Assembly: GCA_036652735.1 (NCBI GenBank)
Contig: JAVVVI010000018.1
Span: forward strand, 1 to 41,714
Length of the DNA: 41,714 nt
Reading direction: 5' to 3'
From: JAGOGN01 sp036652735
GTDB taxonomy: Bacteria > Bacillota > Clostridia > Lachnospirales > Lachnospiraceae
The notes beneath the pieces were generated by a model. That model did not search any database, was not told the origin of the DNA, and was given only the letters and a program-made list of their open reading frames with translations. Position numbers and translations under genes: made by a program. Each line of letters starts with the position of its first letter. Position 1 is the first letter of the stretch. Below are positions 1 through 8,402 of the stretch, in pieces.

Positions 1-1756
1 TCACACTACCGCCTGTTACTGTGGTGCTACAGTCTTTATAGTCTAGCACAGGAATGTCAAAATTACCCTTGTTCCAATAATAATAATAGCCACCACCGAT
101 TTGGCAGATTATCTTAGCTGCATCTGCCACACCGCCGATTGAATAGCTTCCGCACTTTACGATGCCGCCGGTGATAGTGATGTCAGCTTTACCATAATGC
201 TGGCTCTCCTTGTCACCCGGAGTAGCTGTGCTTTTGCCGCCACCGATGTCAAAGCCGGCTGCTCTGGTGGAGGTGATGTCGCCGCCGTTGATGGTAATTG
301 CTGCCGCGCCGCCCGCTTTAGCCTCCGGAGCCGCTCCCTTACCGTCTGAGCCACCGATGCCATTGGCAACAATGGTGCCGCTGTTGATGGTGATATTGGC
401 GGCAACACCGTCATAGTTGTCGGCAATGCTCCCTGTGACTGCCTGCCCACCGCCGATGCCAAGGCTTTTTCCATTGGCGGTAAGGCTGCCTGTTCCGCCA
501 ATGGTGAGCAGACCTGCTCCACTGTTTTGCTGTAGTCCGGCATACTCGCCGGTGCTTGTCAGGGTATTGGTTCCCACTAAGGTCAGATTGACTATGCCGC
601 TTTTGATCTCAAAGGCACAACCGGCACTGATCTTGACGTCGGTCAAGGTGATATTGGCAATTTTGCCCATGCCCGCATCTACAATAATGCGCTGGTCCGT
701 GCTACCTGCTCCCTGTCCCATGGAAATGGTATAGGTGCCATTACCGGTAAGCTTGAGTGCCTTGTCGGCTCCACCAATTACTTCTGCTTTGTTACCTTCT
801 ATGACTGTACAGGCAAGACCTGTGCCCCACTGCGCCGTCAGACCTGTTACCGTATTGGGCACATCTGCCCCCGGTGCATAGGACTGATTACCATTGGTAT
901 CCATCCAACTAATAAACGTTTGATTATTTTGACCCTGAGGTGCAGTTAGGCCGGTGGCACTTGGGGCTTTAAAGGTATCCCCTGCACAGACAATGTAAAT
1001 ATTGTCTGTTTTACCATTCAAGGCGGCACCGCCAAGGTTCACCGTCACTGCGCTCAGGGCATTATTATTTAGCACCTCAAGTGCGGGCCGCCAGCAAGTC
1101 CAGTTACTATTATTTGCTAAAATGGTCGACATATCGCTATTTCTTATGCCTCCCCGTATTGTACGCAAATCTTGTTTACTACGATCGGTATCCTGTGTCC
1201 AGGAGCTGTATTCAGTGAGACAGTTCTTAATCCAGTCTGATTTTTTGGCAAGAATGCTGTCCCATTCGTCATTTGTAATGGGGCTATCGTTTTGTTTCAT
1301 GCCGCCACCGCTTAAAGAACGCAGAATGTAGTTTGCGTCAAAGGGTTTGCCAAAAATCAAGTCTGTAGCATTTAAGGCATCCCAGGAAACATCCGTACTC
1401 ACATTGTGTTCCGCAAGAAACAGGCTGTGGTCCCATGTTGTTTTTGACGCCTCCTCAGACGATCCGGTATTGCCGCTGCTGTTTGCAGCAAGGCTGTAGG
1501 CATTAATGGTGCCGGTATAGACAAAGGGCACATAGTGCAGGGTCTGATCGGGAAGCGCAGGGTTTATGGTGCCAACTACTCCTACCGTCGAGAGGTCAAA
1601 ATAATAGGTATTCCCTTCCACCACCGGGGCTGCAAGCTTTTTCTCCCCACTCCGGCTGCGGTCAGCCGAATGCTCCTCTGCCCATACCGGTGTTCCCATA
1701 TTCAGAATCATGGCTGCCGTTAACACCAGGGCTATAACTTTTTTATTCCATCTCAT
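1..1756 (-). CDS. Secreted beta-helix repeat protein with one Listeria-Bacteroides repeat (partial, C-terminus outside window)
   Basis: The frame runs open for 585 codons from the ATG at 1756 to the left edge, so the C-terminus is missing. Residues 1-26 are a signal peptide (MRWNKK, then a hydrophobic stretch, cleavage after VWA). Residues about 262-310 resemble a Listeria-Bacteroides (Flg_new/InlB B) repeat ending LTAQW. After that come many short Gly/Ile/Thr-rich repeats such as ITINGGDI and SIGG, as in right-handed beta-helix surface proteins. The start is set by GGAGG nine bases upstream, inside the preceding small gene, whose end it overlaps by 14 bp; translation is probably coupled. It is probably an exported or cell-surface protein; ligand unknown. 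Family assignment comes from motif reading only. Confidence 0.85.
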   Translation of the reverse strand, partial: MRWNKKVIALVLTAAMILNMGTPVWAEEHSADRSRSGEKKLAAPVVEGNTYYFDLSTVGVVGTINPALPDQTLHYVPFVYTGTINAYSLAANSSGNTGSSEEASKTTWDHSLFLAEHNVSTDVSWDALNATDLIFGKPFDANYILRSLSGGGMKQNDSPITNDEWDSILAKKSDWIKNCLTEYSSWTQDTDRSKQDLRTIRGGIRNSDMSTILANNSNWTCWRPALEVLNNNALSAVTVNLGGAALNGKTDNIYIVCAGDTFKAPSATGLTAPQGQNNQTFISWMDTNGNQSYAPGADVPNTVTGLTAQWGTGLACTVIEGNKAEVIGGADKALKLTGNGTYTISMGQGAGSTDQRIIVDAGMGKIANITLTDVKISAGCAFEIKSGIVNLTLVGTNTLTSTGEYAGLQQNSGAGLLTIGGTGSLTANGKSLGIGGGQAVTGSIADNYDGVAANITINSGTIVANGIGGSDGKGAAPEAKAGGAAAITINGGDITSTRAAGFDIGGGKSTATPGDKESQHYGKADITITGGIVKCGSYSIGGVADAAKIICQIGGGYYYYWNKGNFDIPVLDYKDCSTTVTGGSV

Positions 1757-2090
1757 AATTCAATTCCTCCATACTATTTGATTTTGTCTTCCGGCGCAGT
1801 GCCTCACACATACAGATACCGATAATTTCCCCGGGCTTCTCACTTCTATAGAAGCGACAGGAGCCGCAGTCCTTGTACGCAGGATTCTCTGCTGACACAC
1901 CCTCATGGTATGGGCAGGCATCCTGCACGGTACTGACCCATAGAAACCCGGATTTGGTGTAAAGAAGATGCTCTTCAAAATCCGGACAATCCCAAAAATA
2001 CTCATTCAATAATTCGTCTAAGCGAACCGGCACTTTTAACGTACTTTTATCCAGATGGAAGGTGTGAAATTGCTCTTTTGTAACACTCAT
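1743..2090 (-). CDS. Small cysteine-rich protein of unknown function
   Basis: 115 residues, not recognised as a named family. It has six cysteines in short motifs: WDCPDF, DACPYHEG, CGSCRFYR and ICMC, plus a nearby His. This pattern would fit binding of zinc or an iron-sulfur centre, which is inference. No signal peptide or membrane segment is seen, so it is probably cytoplasmic. AGGAGG lies about four bases before the ATG. Its last 14 bp overlap the start of the secreted beta-helix gene, so the two form one transcription unit. It is divergent from the LuxR-type regulator at 2322. Confidence 0.8.
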   Translation of the reverse strand: MSVTKEQFHTFHLDKSTLKVPVRLDELLNEYFWDCPDFEEHLLYTKSGFLWVSTVQDACPYHEGVSAENPAYKDCGSCRFYRSEKPGEIIGICMCEALRRKTKSNSMEELNYEME

Positions 2091-2150
2091 ACTGCCTCCT
2101 GTCCCCTATATTCACTGGTTTTATACTTTTTACTACAGATTCTCTTTCTT

Positions 2151-2175
2151 TATGGTATACTACTATTATACCATA
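2151..2175. promoter_or_regulatory. Perfect 9-bp inverted repeat overlapping a -10 box (candidate operator)
   Basis: TATGGTATA at 2151-2159 and TATACCATA at 2167-2175 form perfect 9-bp arms with a 7-base spacer. Read on the minus strand, the repeat contains TATAAT (2165-2170), which would start a transcript about 68 bases before the Cys-rich gene. No good -35 is visible, as expected for a regulated promoter. The divergent regulator at 2322 is the obvious candidate to bind here; that is inference. Confidence 0.5.
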
Positions 2176-2238
2176 AAAAAAGCCATAGGTGTACTGCCAT
2201 TTGAACCTTAAAAAGGCTATGTTTTCTTAAGATTTTCA

Positions 2239-2267
2239 TTGAACAATTGGACGCAATGGGGTATACT
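2239..2267 (+). promoter_or_regulatory. Candidate promoter of the LuxR-type regulator
   Basis: TTGAAC (2239-2244) and TATACT (2262-2267) are separated by 17 bases on the plus strand. The predicted start is about 47 bases before the gene at 2322. Confidence 0.5.
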
Positions 2268-2321
2268 TATCTGACTAATCCGTGAAAACTGTGAAAGCTG
2301 TAAAAAGAAAGGAGTTCTGAT

Positions 2322-3488
2322 ATGGACTATATATCCGCCAAAGAAGCGGCTGAAAAATGGAAGATTTCTGTACGCTGGGTACAGATTTGCTGCAAACGCG
2401 GCACAATACCGGGGGTAACCCGGGTAGGACGCGATTGGATGATTCCCGTGGAGACAACGAAACCACAGAACACCGGAGCGTCGGCCGGAGCGAAACAGAT
2501 TCCCCTGCCGCTGCTATGCAGCGCCTTTCCTCCGGGGAAATGCAGGCACTTTGCCAATAGCTTTGCCGATGCAGATACTCGGGCAATTGCCAAGGGAGAG
2601 TATTATTACTTTAGCGGGCAGGCGGAAAAAGCCTGTAAGGCAGTAGAACCTTATCTAAATAGCAAAAATAGTGCTTTGCAGCTCTCTGCTGTTCTGATTT
2701 ACGCTTATGCCAACCTGTCTCTGGGACGCACTCAGCTCTCGGGCTATGCCCTTACTGCCGTGTTGGAAAGCGTCCGCAGCCACTGCAAGAAAAAAACGCC
2801 ACCACAGATCCGTGCGGTCAGTATCTTTATTGCGCATACCGCTTCGGTTTTATTACACCTGTCCATACCGGACCTTCCTCCAATGTCAGAGGTGCTGCCG
2901 GCTCTGCCTCCGGGCTTACGCTTTTTTTCCTGCTATATTTCTGCACATCAGGCCTACTTAGATGGAGACTATAGCCGCTCACTGGGGCTATGCGAGGCAG
3001 CCTTTGCTGTGTCACCACTGCTTTATCCCATTCCCGCCATCTATCTGCATTTGATTTCTGCCGTAGATTATATGAGTTTAAAGCGTCCCCAGGAAGCAAA
3101 GGACGCCTTTTATCGGGCATGGGCATTGGCAAAGAAGGATGATTTGATTGAGGCCTTCGGGGAGCACCACGGACTTTTAGAAGGACTTCTTGAAAGCTGT
3201 CTAAGAAAAGATGCCCCTGAAGAATTTCAGCGTATTATTGCAATTACCTATTCCTTTAGTGCCGGCTGGCGACAGATTCATAATCTCCGCACAAACGAGG
3301 AGGTTGCCGATAATCTCAGCACCACAGAGTTTACCATTGCCATGCTTGCAAACCGTGGCTGGAGCAATCAGGATATAGCGGAACACCTTGCTCTCTCCAT
3401 TGCCACGATTAAGGCCTATATGTCCAAGATCTATCAAAAGCTTGGCATTATAAACCGCAGTGATTTGAAAAAATATATGCTGCGGTGA
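2322..3488 (+). CDS. Chimeric transcriptional regulator: excisionase/MerR-like N-terminal HTH plus LuxR C-terminal HTH
   Basis: 388 residues. Residues 1-50 form a helix-turn-helix of the excisionase type (ISAKEAAEKWKIS, then WVQ, then the wing GRDWMIP). Residues about 80-310 are helical and resemble a TPR-like sensor or scaffold region, with several hydrophobic patches but no clear membrane span. Residues about 325-388 are a LuxR/GerE helix-turn-helix (LSTTEFTIAMLANRG, SNQDIAEHLALS, TIKAYMSKIYQKLG). The start has AAAGGAG seven bases upstream. The gene diverges from the Cys-rich/beta-helix pair and ends 17 bp from the convergent glycogen operon. A role as local regulator of the divergent surface protein is inferred from position. 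Two DNA-binding domains at opposite ends is notable. Confidence 0.88.
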   Translation: MDYISAKEAAEKWKISVRWVQICCKRGTIPGVTRVGRDWMIPVETTKPQNTGASAGAKQIPLPLLCSAFPPGKCRHFANSFADADTRAIAKGEYYYFSGQAEKACKAVEPYLNSKNSALQLSAVLIYAYANLSLGRTQLSGYALTAVLESVRSHCKKKTPPQIRAVSIFIAHTASVLLHLSIPDLPPMSEVLPALPPGLRFFSCYISAHQAYLDGDYSRSLGLCEAAFAVSPLLYPIPAIYLHLISAVDYMSLKRPQEAKDAFYRAWALAKKDDLIEAFGEHHGLLEGLLESCLRKDAPEEFQRIIAITYSFSAGWRQIHNLRTNEEVADNLSTTEFTIAMLANRGWSNQDIAEHLALSIATIKAYMSKIYQKLGIINRSDLKKYMLR

Positions 3489-3502
3489 ACGTGAACCGCA
3501 GC
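3479..3502. terminator. Hairpin between convergent genes, no T-tract
   Basis: GCTGCGGT (3479-3486) and ACCGCAGC (3495-3502) form a perfect 8-bp stem with an 8-base loop. It sits across the regulator's stop codon and just past the end of the glycogen operon. Neither strand has a T-run after it, so intrinsic termination is uncertain. Confidence 0.35.
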
Positions 3503-3505
3503 CAC

Positions 3506-6500
3506 CTACTCCGCAAAGAGAAACTTCCAAAGTTCTTTTGGTATCATGAATCGCCAGTTTCTGCCCCCAACCGTTCCGGGTGTATTCATTCTTGCCCAGG
3601 AGGGCAGAGCAAATAGATCCTGAAAGGGTACCATGACCCAGGGAGAAGCGGTTCGTTCCAGGCGCTCAATTACGGTTTTACAGAATGCATAACAATCTTC
3701 CCGGCTTGGTAAGGTCAAGGCACTGGTTTCGCACTCCTTTAAATACCAGCCTGCCAATGTATCATTATCATGAGTCCCTGTATAAAGCACCGTATGCGAC
3801 AGCCCGGACGTATCTCCTCCATATCGCAGAACATCTGAGAACATATAGACTTCCATGCCGGGCAGATCAAATTGATTTTTTAAATTCTGAACCGGCGGGG
3901 TAATATGTCCCAAATCCTCTGCAATAAAGGGCAGACTGCCGAATTCTTTTAAGAGTTCCTCAAAGAGCTTCTGCCCAGGTGTCTTGTGCCAGCTCCCGCT
4001 ATCGCGTTCACCCTCTTGCTGTTTTCTTGCATAATAGGCTTCAAATCCTCTAAAATGATCCAGCCTAATATAATCATAGAACCGAAGTCCATGACCAATT
4101 CTCTCTTTCCACCATGCAAACTGTGTCTCTTCCATTCGGTCCCACCGAAATACAGGACAGCTCCAATCCTGTCCCTGTGGACTGAAATAATCTCCCGGAA
4201 CACCTGCACTATATAGGATTTCTCCTTTTTCATTCAACGAAAACAGTTCCCGATTTCCCCATACATCTGAAGAATTACCGGACACATACATTGGCAGATC
4301 GCCTATGATACAGATCTTTTTTTTGTGACAGTATGCTTTTAATTTCCTCCATTGAAGCTCTGCGATAAACTGTACAAAGCAATGGTAATCCACCTCTTCT
4401 TTATAGGTTCGTAACGCCTGTTCCATGGCGGTCTTTTCCCTGTTTCGCAATCCCTCTTCCTGCCATTCATACCAGGGACGCCCATTATTTTTTTCCCTTA
4501 CCGTCATAAATAGGGCAAAATCCAAAAGCCAGTCTTTATTTTGTTCCAGATACTCTCCATACTGCTGTGAAAGTTCCTGGGATGCCCCCTCTTCCAATCT
4601 CTTATGTGCCCTGTGAAGCAATCGGGTCTTGGATTTTGCTGCCTCCTGAAAGCAGGCAAGCTCCTGGGGAATCTCTGCTGTTGCTGCTCTTACTACTTGC
4701 AATTCTTCTTCCAGCTCCTCCATTGTAATCAGTCCCTGCTTTTCCATATCCTCCATGGATATTAAGAGTGGATTTATGCTTTTACAACACAATGCCTGAT
4801 AAGGGGAATCTCCGTAATCCGGCATTTCCAGAGGAAGAATCTGCCAATAGCGCTGTTTTCTTTCTGCAAGATAATCCACAAACAAATAGGCGCTATCCCC
4901 CATATCTCCGGTTCTCCATGGGGAGGGCAGGGATGTTGGGTGAAGCAGTACCCCTTTTCCCGGTGGCATTGACTCAAGATTCTTTATGGGTAGGAAGCAA
5001 AGAATCCGGGTGGTAAGGGGTGGTACTGTCACCGGGAAACAATCGCCATTTGGTGTGATGCGTTCCCCGGACAATAACTCCATACACTTTTCATTCTGAA
5101 CCCTATGGGAAACGATACAGTTCACTTCTTTATCTTCGCTGGCATTCATACACACATACACCCAGTGACCTGCTGCTTTAAATTGAAATCCCATGCAGTT
5201 TCCGGGCAGTTGTAATGGGCGGAAGGTGTCGCCTTCCATCTCGGTCAGATAGTTTTTTCTCATATGTAGAATATCCCTATACCAGTCCTGAAGAATCAAG
5301 TCTTCCCGTCCCCACGGATAGGTTCCGCGGTTATAAGGGTCGGAAAAGCCTTCCATACCGGCTTCATCTCCATAATACACACAGGGTGTTCCGGGAAGCG
5401 CCATTTGGAATGCAGACAGCATCTGTAATTTTCTCCGCCCCAGTTCATATTGTTCCTTTGTAAGATGATAGGTTTCTTTTTCTGTATCCGTCAGCCCCTG
5501 GGGCAGGTTCTCTAATTGATCCGTCTCTCCCAAACCCAGTAAGGTAAGGATTCTTGGTCGATCATGGCTGCCAAGCAGGGTTAACGAACCCAGTAGATTC
5601 TCCCGGGGATAATTCTCAATTATGCTCATAATAACATACTGGGCCTCTTCACCGGACATTCTTCCGCCGGCAAATTGTAGTAAGGCCTCTCGAAATGGAT
5701 AATTCATCACCCCGTCCAGCTCACTTCCATAAAAATACCGTCGACGCACCTCGTAGGCCTTTTTATTGGACGCATCTTCCCATACCTCTCCAATGAGCAT
5801 TCCCTGGGGATCTTCTTCCTTAATGGCTGTTCTCACTAATTCAATAAAGGCATCGGGCAGTTCATCGGCAACGTCCAAACGGAATCCCTTTACTCCCCGC
5901 CGCATCCAATAGCGGACCACGCTGTCCTTGTCCTCACAGATGAACGCACGGTATCCGGGATTCATTTCATCTACATTGGGAAGATCTTCAATGTCCCACC
6001 AGCATTCATAGCTGCTGGGATACCGGTCAAAGTGATACCAGGAGTAATAAGGAGAATCTTTATCTCTGGCTGCTCCTCCTTCTCCATACTGTCCATATCG
6101 GTTAAAATAAAGACTGTCACTTCCTGTGTGGCTGAATACCCCATCTAATAGAATGTTGATCTTATGTGCTTTGGCTTCTGCGATTAACCGGTCGAACTCT
6201 TCCTCGGTTCCAAGTAATGGATCCACCTGCTTATAATTTCCCGTGTCGTACCGGTGATTGCTGCGTGCCCGAAAGATCGGATTCAAATAGAGAATCGTGA
6301 TTCCCAATTCCTGTAAGTAATCCAGTTTTTTTGTAATCCCCGCAAAGTTCCCTCCAAAGAAATCCCAATGATTAATCTTCCCATCAACATCTCTATGATA
6401 ACTTGGTGTATCATACCAGTCCGTATGAACCAAACTTCCCCTGTGTGCCGGATTGATTCGTCCATTCTCATTTCCATTGTAAAAACGATCCGGAAAAATC

Positions 6501-6922
6501 TGATAGATACAGCCCCTCTTCCACCAGTCCGGTGTGATTGTCGGTTGGTATACTGTAATCTGGTAGGATGGGGGCGGCCAATCCACAACCCGACTGCCGC
6601 CTCCATGCTCCGGTGACGCCGGTCCGCAGTATAGAAGTGAGCTCTCCTGGCGAATAAAAAAATAATACCATATTAATCCCGGTGTATCCGGCATGACCAC
6701 CGTGGCTTCTAAAAGACGCCCACCCTCCGGTAGTGTGAACCGGGAAGGCTTCATGTCAATTAATTGTGCGTGATTGTCTACCCATAACCTTAGGGAACAA
6801 CTGCCTGCGAACTGCTCCATCACAGAGATTCGCAGCGTAACCTGCCCTCCGCAGGGAATTGCGCCAAAGGGCTCCCGATATAAGGTGTCATAGGAATCAT
6901 GTAAAAAAATTGTCTCTGCCAA
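3506..6922 (-). CDS. Fusion enzyme: GH13 alpha-glucosidase/neopullulanase-like domain plus GH77 4-alpha-glucanotransferase (MalQ)
   Basis: 1138 residues with two complete enzymes. Residues 1-110 look like a beta-sandwich starch-binding N-domain. A GH13 barrel follows, with LLDGVFSHTG, nucleophile Asp near 350 (FRLDVADE), acid/base Glu near 378 (IGEVWED) and SHDRPR near 453. From about residue 650 (GVLLHPTSLPS) it is MalQ, with GDLPMYVS, nucleophile Asp near 954 (IRLDHFRG), Glu near 1001 (IAEDLG) and THDNDTL near 1051. The GH13 half should hydrolyse alpha-glucans or oligosaccharides; the GH77 half should transfer maltodextrin segments. The start is TTG: the codon just before it is TAG and the next ATG is at residue 35. 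It lies 5 bp after glgA and is the last gene of the operon. Confidence 0.92.
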   Translation of the reverse strand: MAETIFLHDSYDTLYREPFGAIPCGGQVTLRISVMEQFAGSCSLRLWVDNHAQLIDMKPSRFTLPEGGRLLEATVVMPDTPGLIWYYFFIRQESSLLYCGPASPEHGGGSRVVDWPPPSYQITVYQPTITPDWWKRGCIYQIFPDRFYNGNENGRINPAHRGSLVHTDWYDTPSYHRDVDGKINHWDFFGGNFAGITKKLDYLQELGITILYLNPIFRARSNHRYDTGNYKQVDPLLGTEEEFDRLIAEAKAHKINILLDGVFSHTGSDSLYFNRYGQYGEGGAARDKDSPYYSWYHFDRYPSSYECWWDIEDLPNVDEMNPGYRAFICEDKDSVVRYWMRRGVKGFRLDVADELPDAFIELVRTAIKEEDPQGMLIGEVWEDASNKKAYEVRRRYFYGSELDGVMNYPFREALLQFAGGRMSGEEAQYVIMSIIENYPRENLLGSLTLLGSHDRPRILTLLGLGETDQLENLPQGLTDTEKETYHLTKEQYELGRRKLQMLSAFQMALPGTPCVYYGDEAGMEGFSDPYNRGTYPWGREDLILQDWYRDILHMRKNYLTEMEGDTFRPLQLPGNCMGFQFKAAGHWVYVCMNASEDKEVNCIVSHRVQNEKCMELLSGERITPNGDCFPVTVPPLTTRILCFLPIKNLESMPPGKGVLLHPTSLPSPWRTGDMGDSAYLFVDYLAERKQRYWQILPLEMPDYGDSPYQALCCKSINPLLISMEDMEKQGLITMEELEEELQVVRAATAEIPQELACFQEAAKSKTRLLHRAHKRLEEGASQELSQQYGEYLEQNKDWLLDFALFMTVREKNNGRPWYEWQEEGLRNREKTAMEQALRTYKEEVDYHCFVQFIAELQWRKLKAYCHKKKICIIGDLPMYVSGNSSDVWGNRELFSLNEKGEILYSAGVPGDYFSPQGQDWSCPVFRWDRMEETQFAWWKERIGHGLRFYDYIRLDHFRGFEAYYARKQQEGERDSGSWHKTPGQKLFEELLKEFGSLPFIAEDLGHITPPVQNLKNQFDLPGMEVYMFSDVLRYGGDTSGLSHTVLYTGTHDNDTLAGWYLKECETSALTLPSREDCYAFCKTVIERLERTASPWVMVPFQDLFALPSWARMNTPGTVGGRNWRFMIPKELWKFLFAE

Positions 6923-6927
6923 CTAGA

Positions 6928-8388
6928 TTACTTCCCTTCTTTCTCTTCCGGATGAAGGATTGATTCATACAGCTCCCTATACTTCCCGGCGGATGCCTTC
7001 CAACTGAAATCTGCTGCTGCTGCCTGACGGCGAATGGACTCCCAGGCTTTCTTATCATTCCAAAATACATAGGCGGCATAATTAATTACATGCAGGAATT
7101 CATAGGCATCATATGGGCGGAAACTAAATCCGGTACCTTCTCCGGTAAATTCATTATATGCAATTACGGTATCCTGTAAACCACCGGTTTCTCTCACAAT
7201 TGGCAGCGTACCATACCGCATTGCAAGCATCTGGGATAATCCACAGGGTTCAAATAGCGATGGCATAAATAGCACATCTGCTCCCTTGTACAATGTATCT
7301 GCCAGTGTTTCATTATACCCCAGTGAGAGTCCAAGCTTATTCGGATAGCGGTAAGCAAAATCACGGAACAGATCTTCATATTCTTTTTCCCCGCTTCCCA
7401 ACACTATAATCTGAATATCCCCCTGTAACAATTCATCTAAAATCGGTTCCAGCAATTCGATTCCCTTTTGCCGGTCTAGGCGGGTAACAATTGCCGCCAG
7501 CATTACTTCCGGACGGATGGGCAGATTCAGCTCTTCCTGAAGGCGCTGTTTGTGCTCCTGTTTGAATCCCTCTAATTTCTTTGGCATAATGGTTGTCTCT
7601 TGGGCTGTCTTTTTACAAAATGGCAGCTTTACATCCGGGATTCCATTTAAGATTCCCCACACTGCTTCCCCTTTGCTGCAAATCACAGAATTCAATCCTT
7701 CTCCAAAAAAATCCTCTTTAATCTCCTGTGCATAAGTCGGACTAACGGTAGAGACACAATCCGCAGACAGAATTCCACCTTTCATAAAATTCAGGCAGTT
7801 ATGATATTCCAGCTTATTCCAGGCATACTGACATTCTCCCAATCCAAGCAGGCTATCATAACAGTCTAATGAGAATCTTCCCTGATGACGTAAATTATGT
7901 ATGGTCAAAACCGTGCGCATGGTTGACAGCATCGGATTCTGCCAATAGAGTTCCGTAAGATAAAGGGGAATCAATGCCGTATGCCAATCATTGCAGTGAA
8001 GTACCTGAGGCATCATGTCCGGATACATCCGAATACACTCCAATACTGCTTTTGAAAAATATGCGAACCGTTCCCCATCATCTGGATACCCATACACTTT
8101 ATCCCGATAGAAATAATATTCATTATCAATAAAGTAAAACTGGATTCCGTCCAGATATAATTCTTCCAGACCGCAATACACCGTCTGCCATCCCAAAGAC
8201 ATATCAAACTGTGTTACATGGTTCATTCTACTTCTATATTCCTCCGGTATGACAAAATGCTTTGGCATAATAACAGCTACCTCCACCCCCGGTGCTTTTA
8301 ATGCCGGTGGAAGGGAATGCATAATATCTGCAAGTCCCCCTACTTTTGCAAAGGGAAATACCTCAACAGCAGCAAATAAAATCTTCAT
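6928..8388 (-). CDS. glgA: Glycogen synthase (ADP-glucose alpha-1,4-glucosyltransferase, GT5)
   Basis: 486 residues, the usual length of bacterial GlgA. It transfers glucose from ADP-glucose to the non-reducing end of an alpha-1,4-glucan. The GT5 signature KVGGLAD lies at residues 15-21 (ADP-glucose site). The C-terminal GT-B half has VTRLDRQKG and the EPCGLSQMLAMRYGTLPI region that contacts the donor. AAGGAGG lies nine bases before the ATG. It lies 14 bp after glgD and 5 bp before the GH13-GH77 gene, inside the glycogen operon, and its substrate would be made by GlgC/GlgD. Confidence 0.96.
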   Translation of the reverse strand: MKILFAAVEVFPFAKVGGLADIMHSLPPALKAPGVEVAVIMPKHFVIPEEYRSRMNHVTQFDMSLGWQTVYCGLEELYLDGIQFYFIDNEYYFYRDKVYGYPDDGERFAYFSKAVLECIRMYPDMMPQVLHCNDWHTALIPLYLTELYWQNPMLSTMRTVLTIHNLRHQGRFSLDCYDSLLGLGECQYAWNKLEYHNCLNFMKGGILSADCVSTVSPTYAQEIKEDFFGEGLNSVICSKGEAVWGILNGIPDVKLPFCKKTAQETTIMPKKLEGFKQEHKQRLQEELNLPIRPEVMLAAIVTRLDRQKGIELLEPILDELLQGDIQIIVLGSGEKEYEDLFRDFAYRYPNKLGLSLGYNETLADTLYKGADVLFMPSLFEPCGLSQMLAMRYGTLPIVRETGGLQDTVIAYNEFTGEGTGFSFRPYDAYEFLHVINYAAYVFWNDKKAWESIRRQAAAADFSWKASAGKYRELYESILHPEEKEGK

Positions 8389-8402
8389 AGACCGAATCCT
8401 CC

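Noticed and set aside
210..416. Small plus-strand frame
   Set aside because: Repetitive Pro/Ala codons that mirror the Gly-rich repeats of the minus-strand gene.
157..543. Small minus-strand frame inside the beta-helix gene
   Set aside because: It is Ser/Ala/Pro-rich with no ribosome site and overlaps the long real frame.
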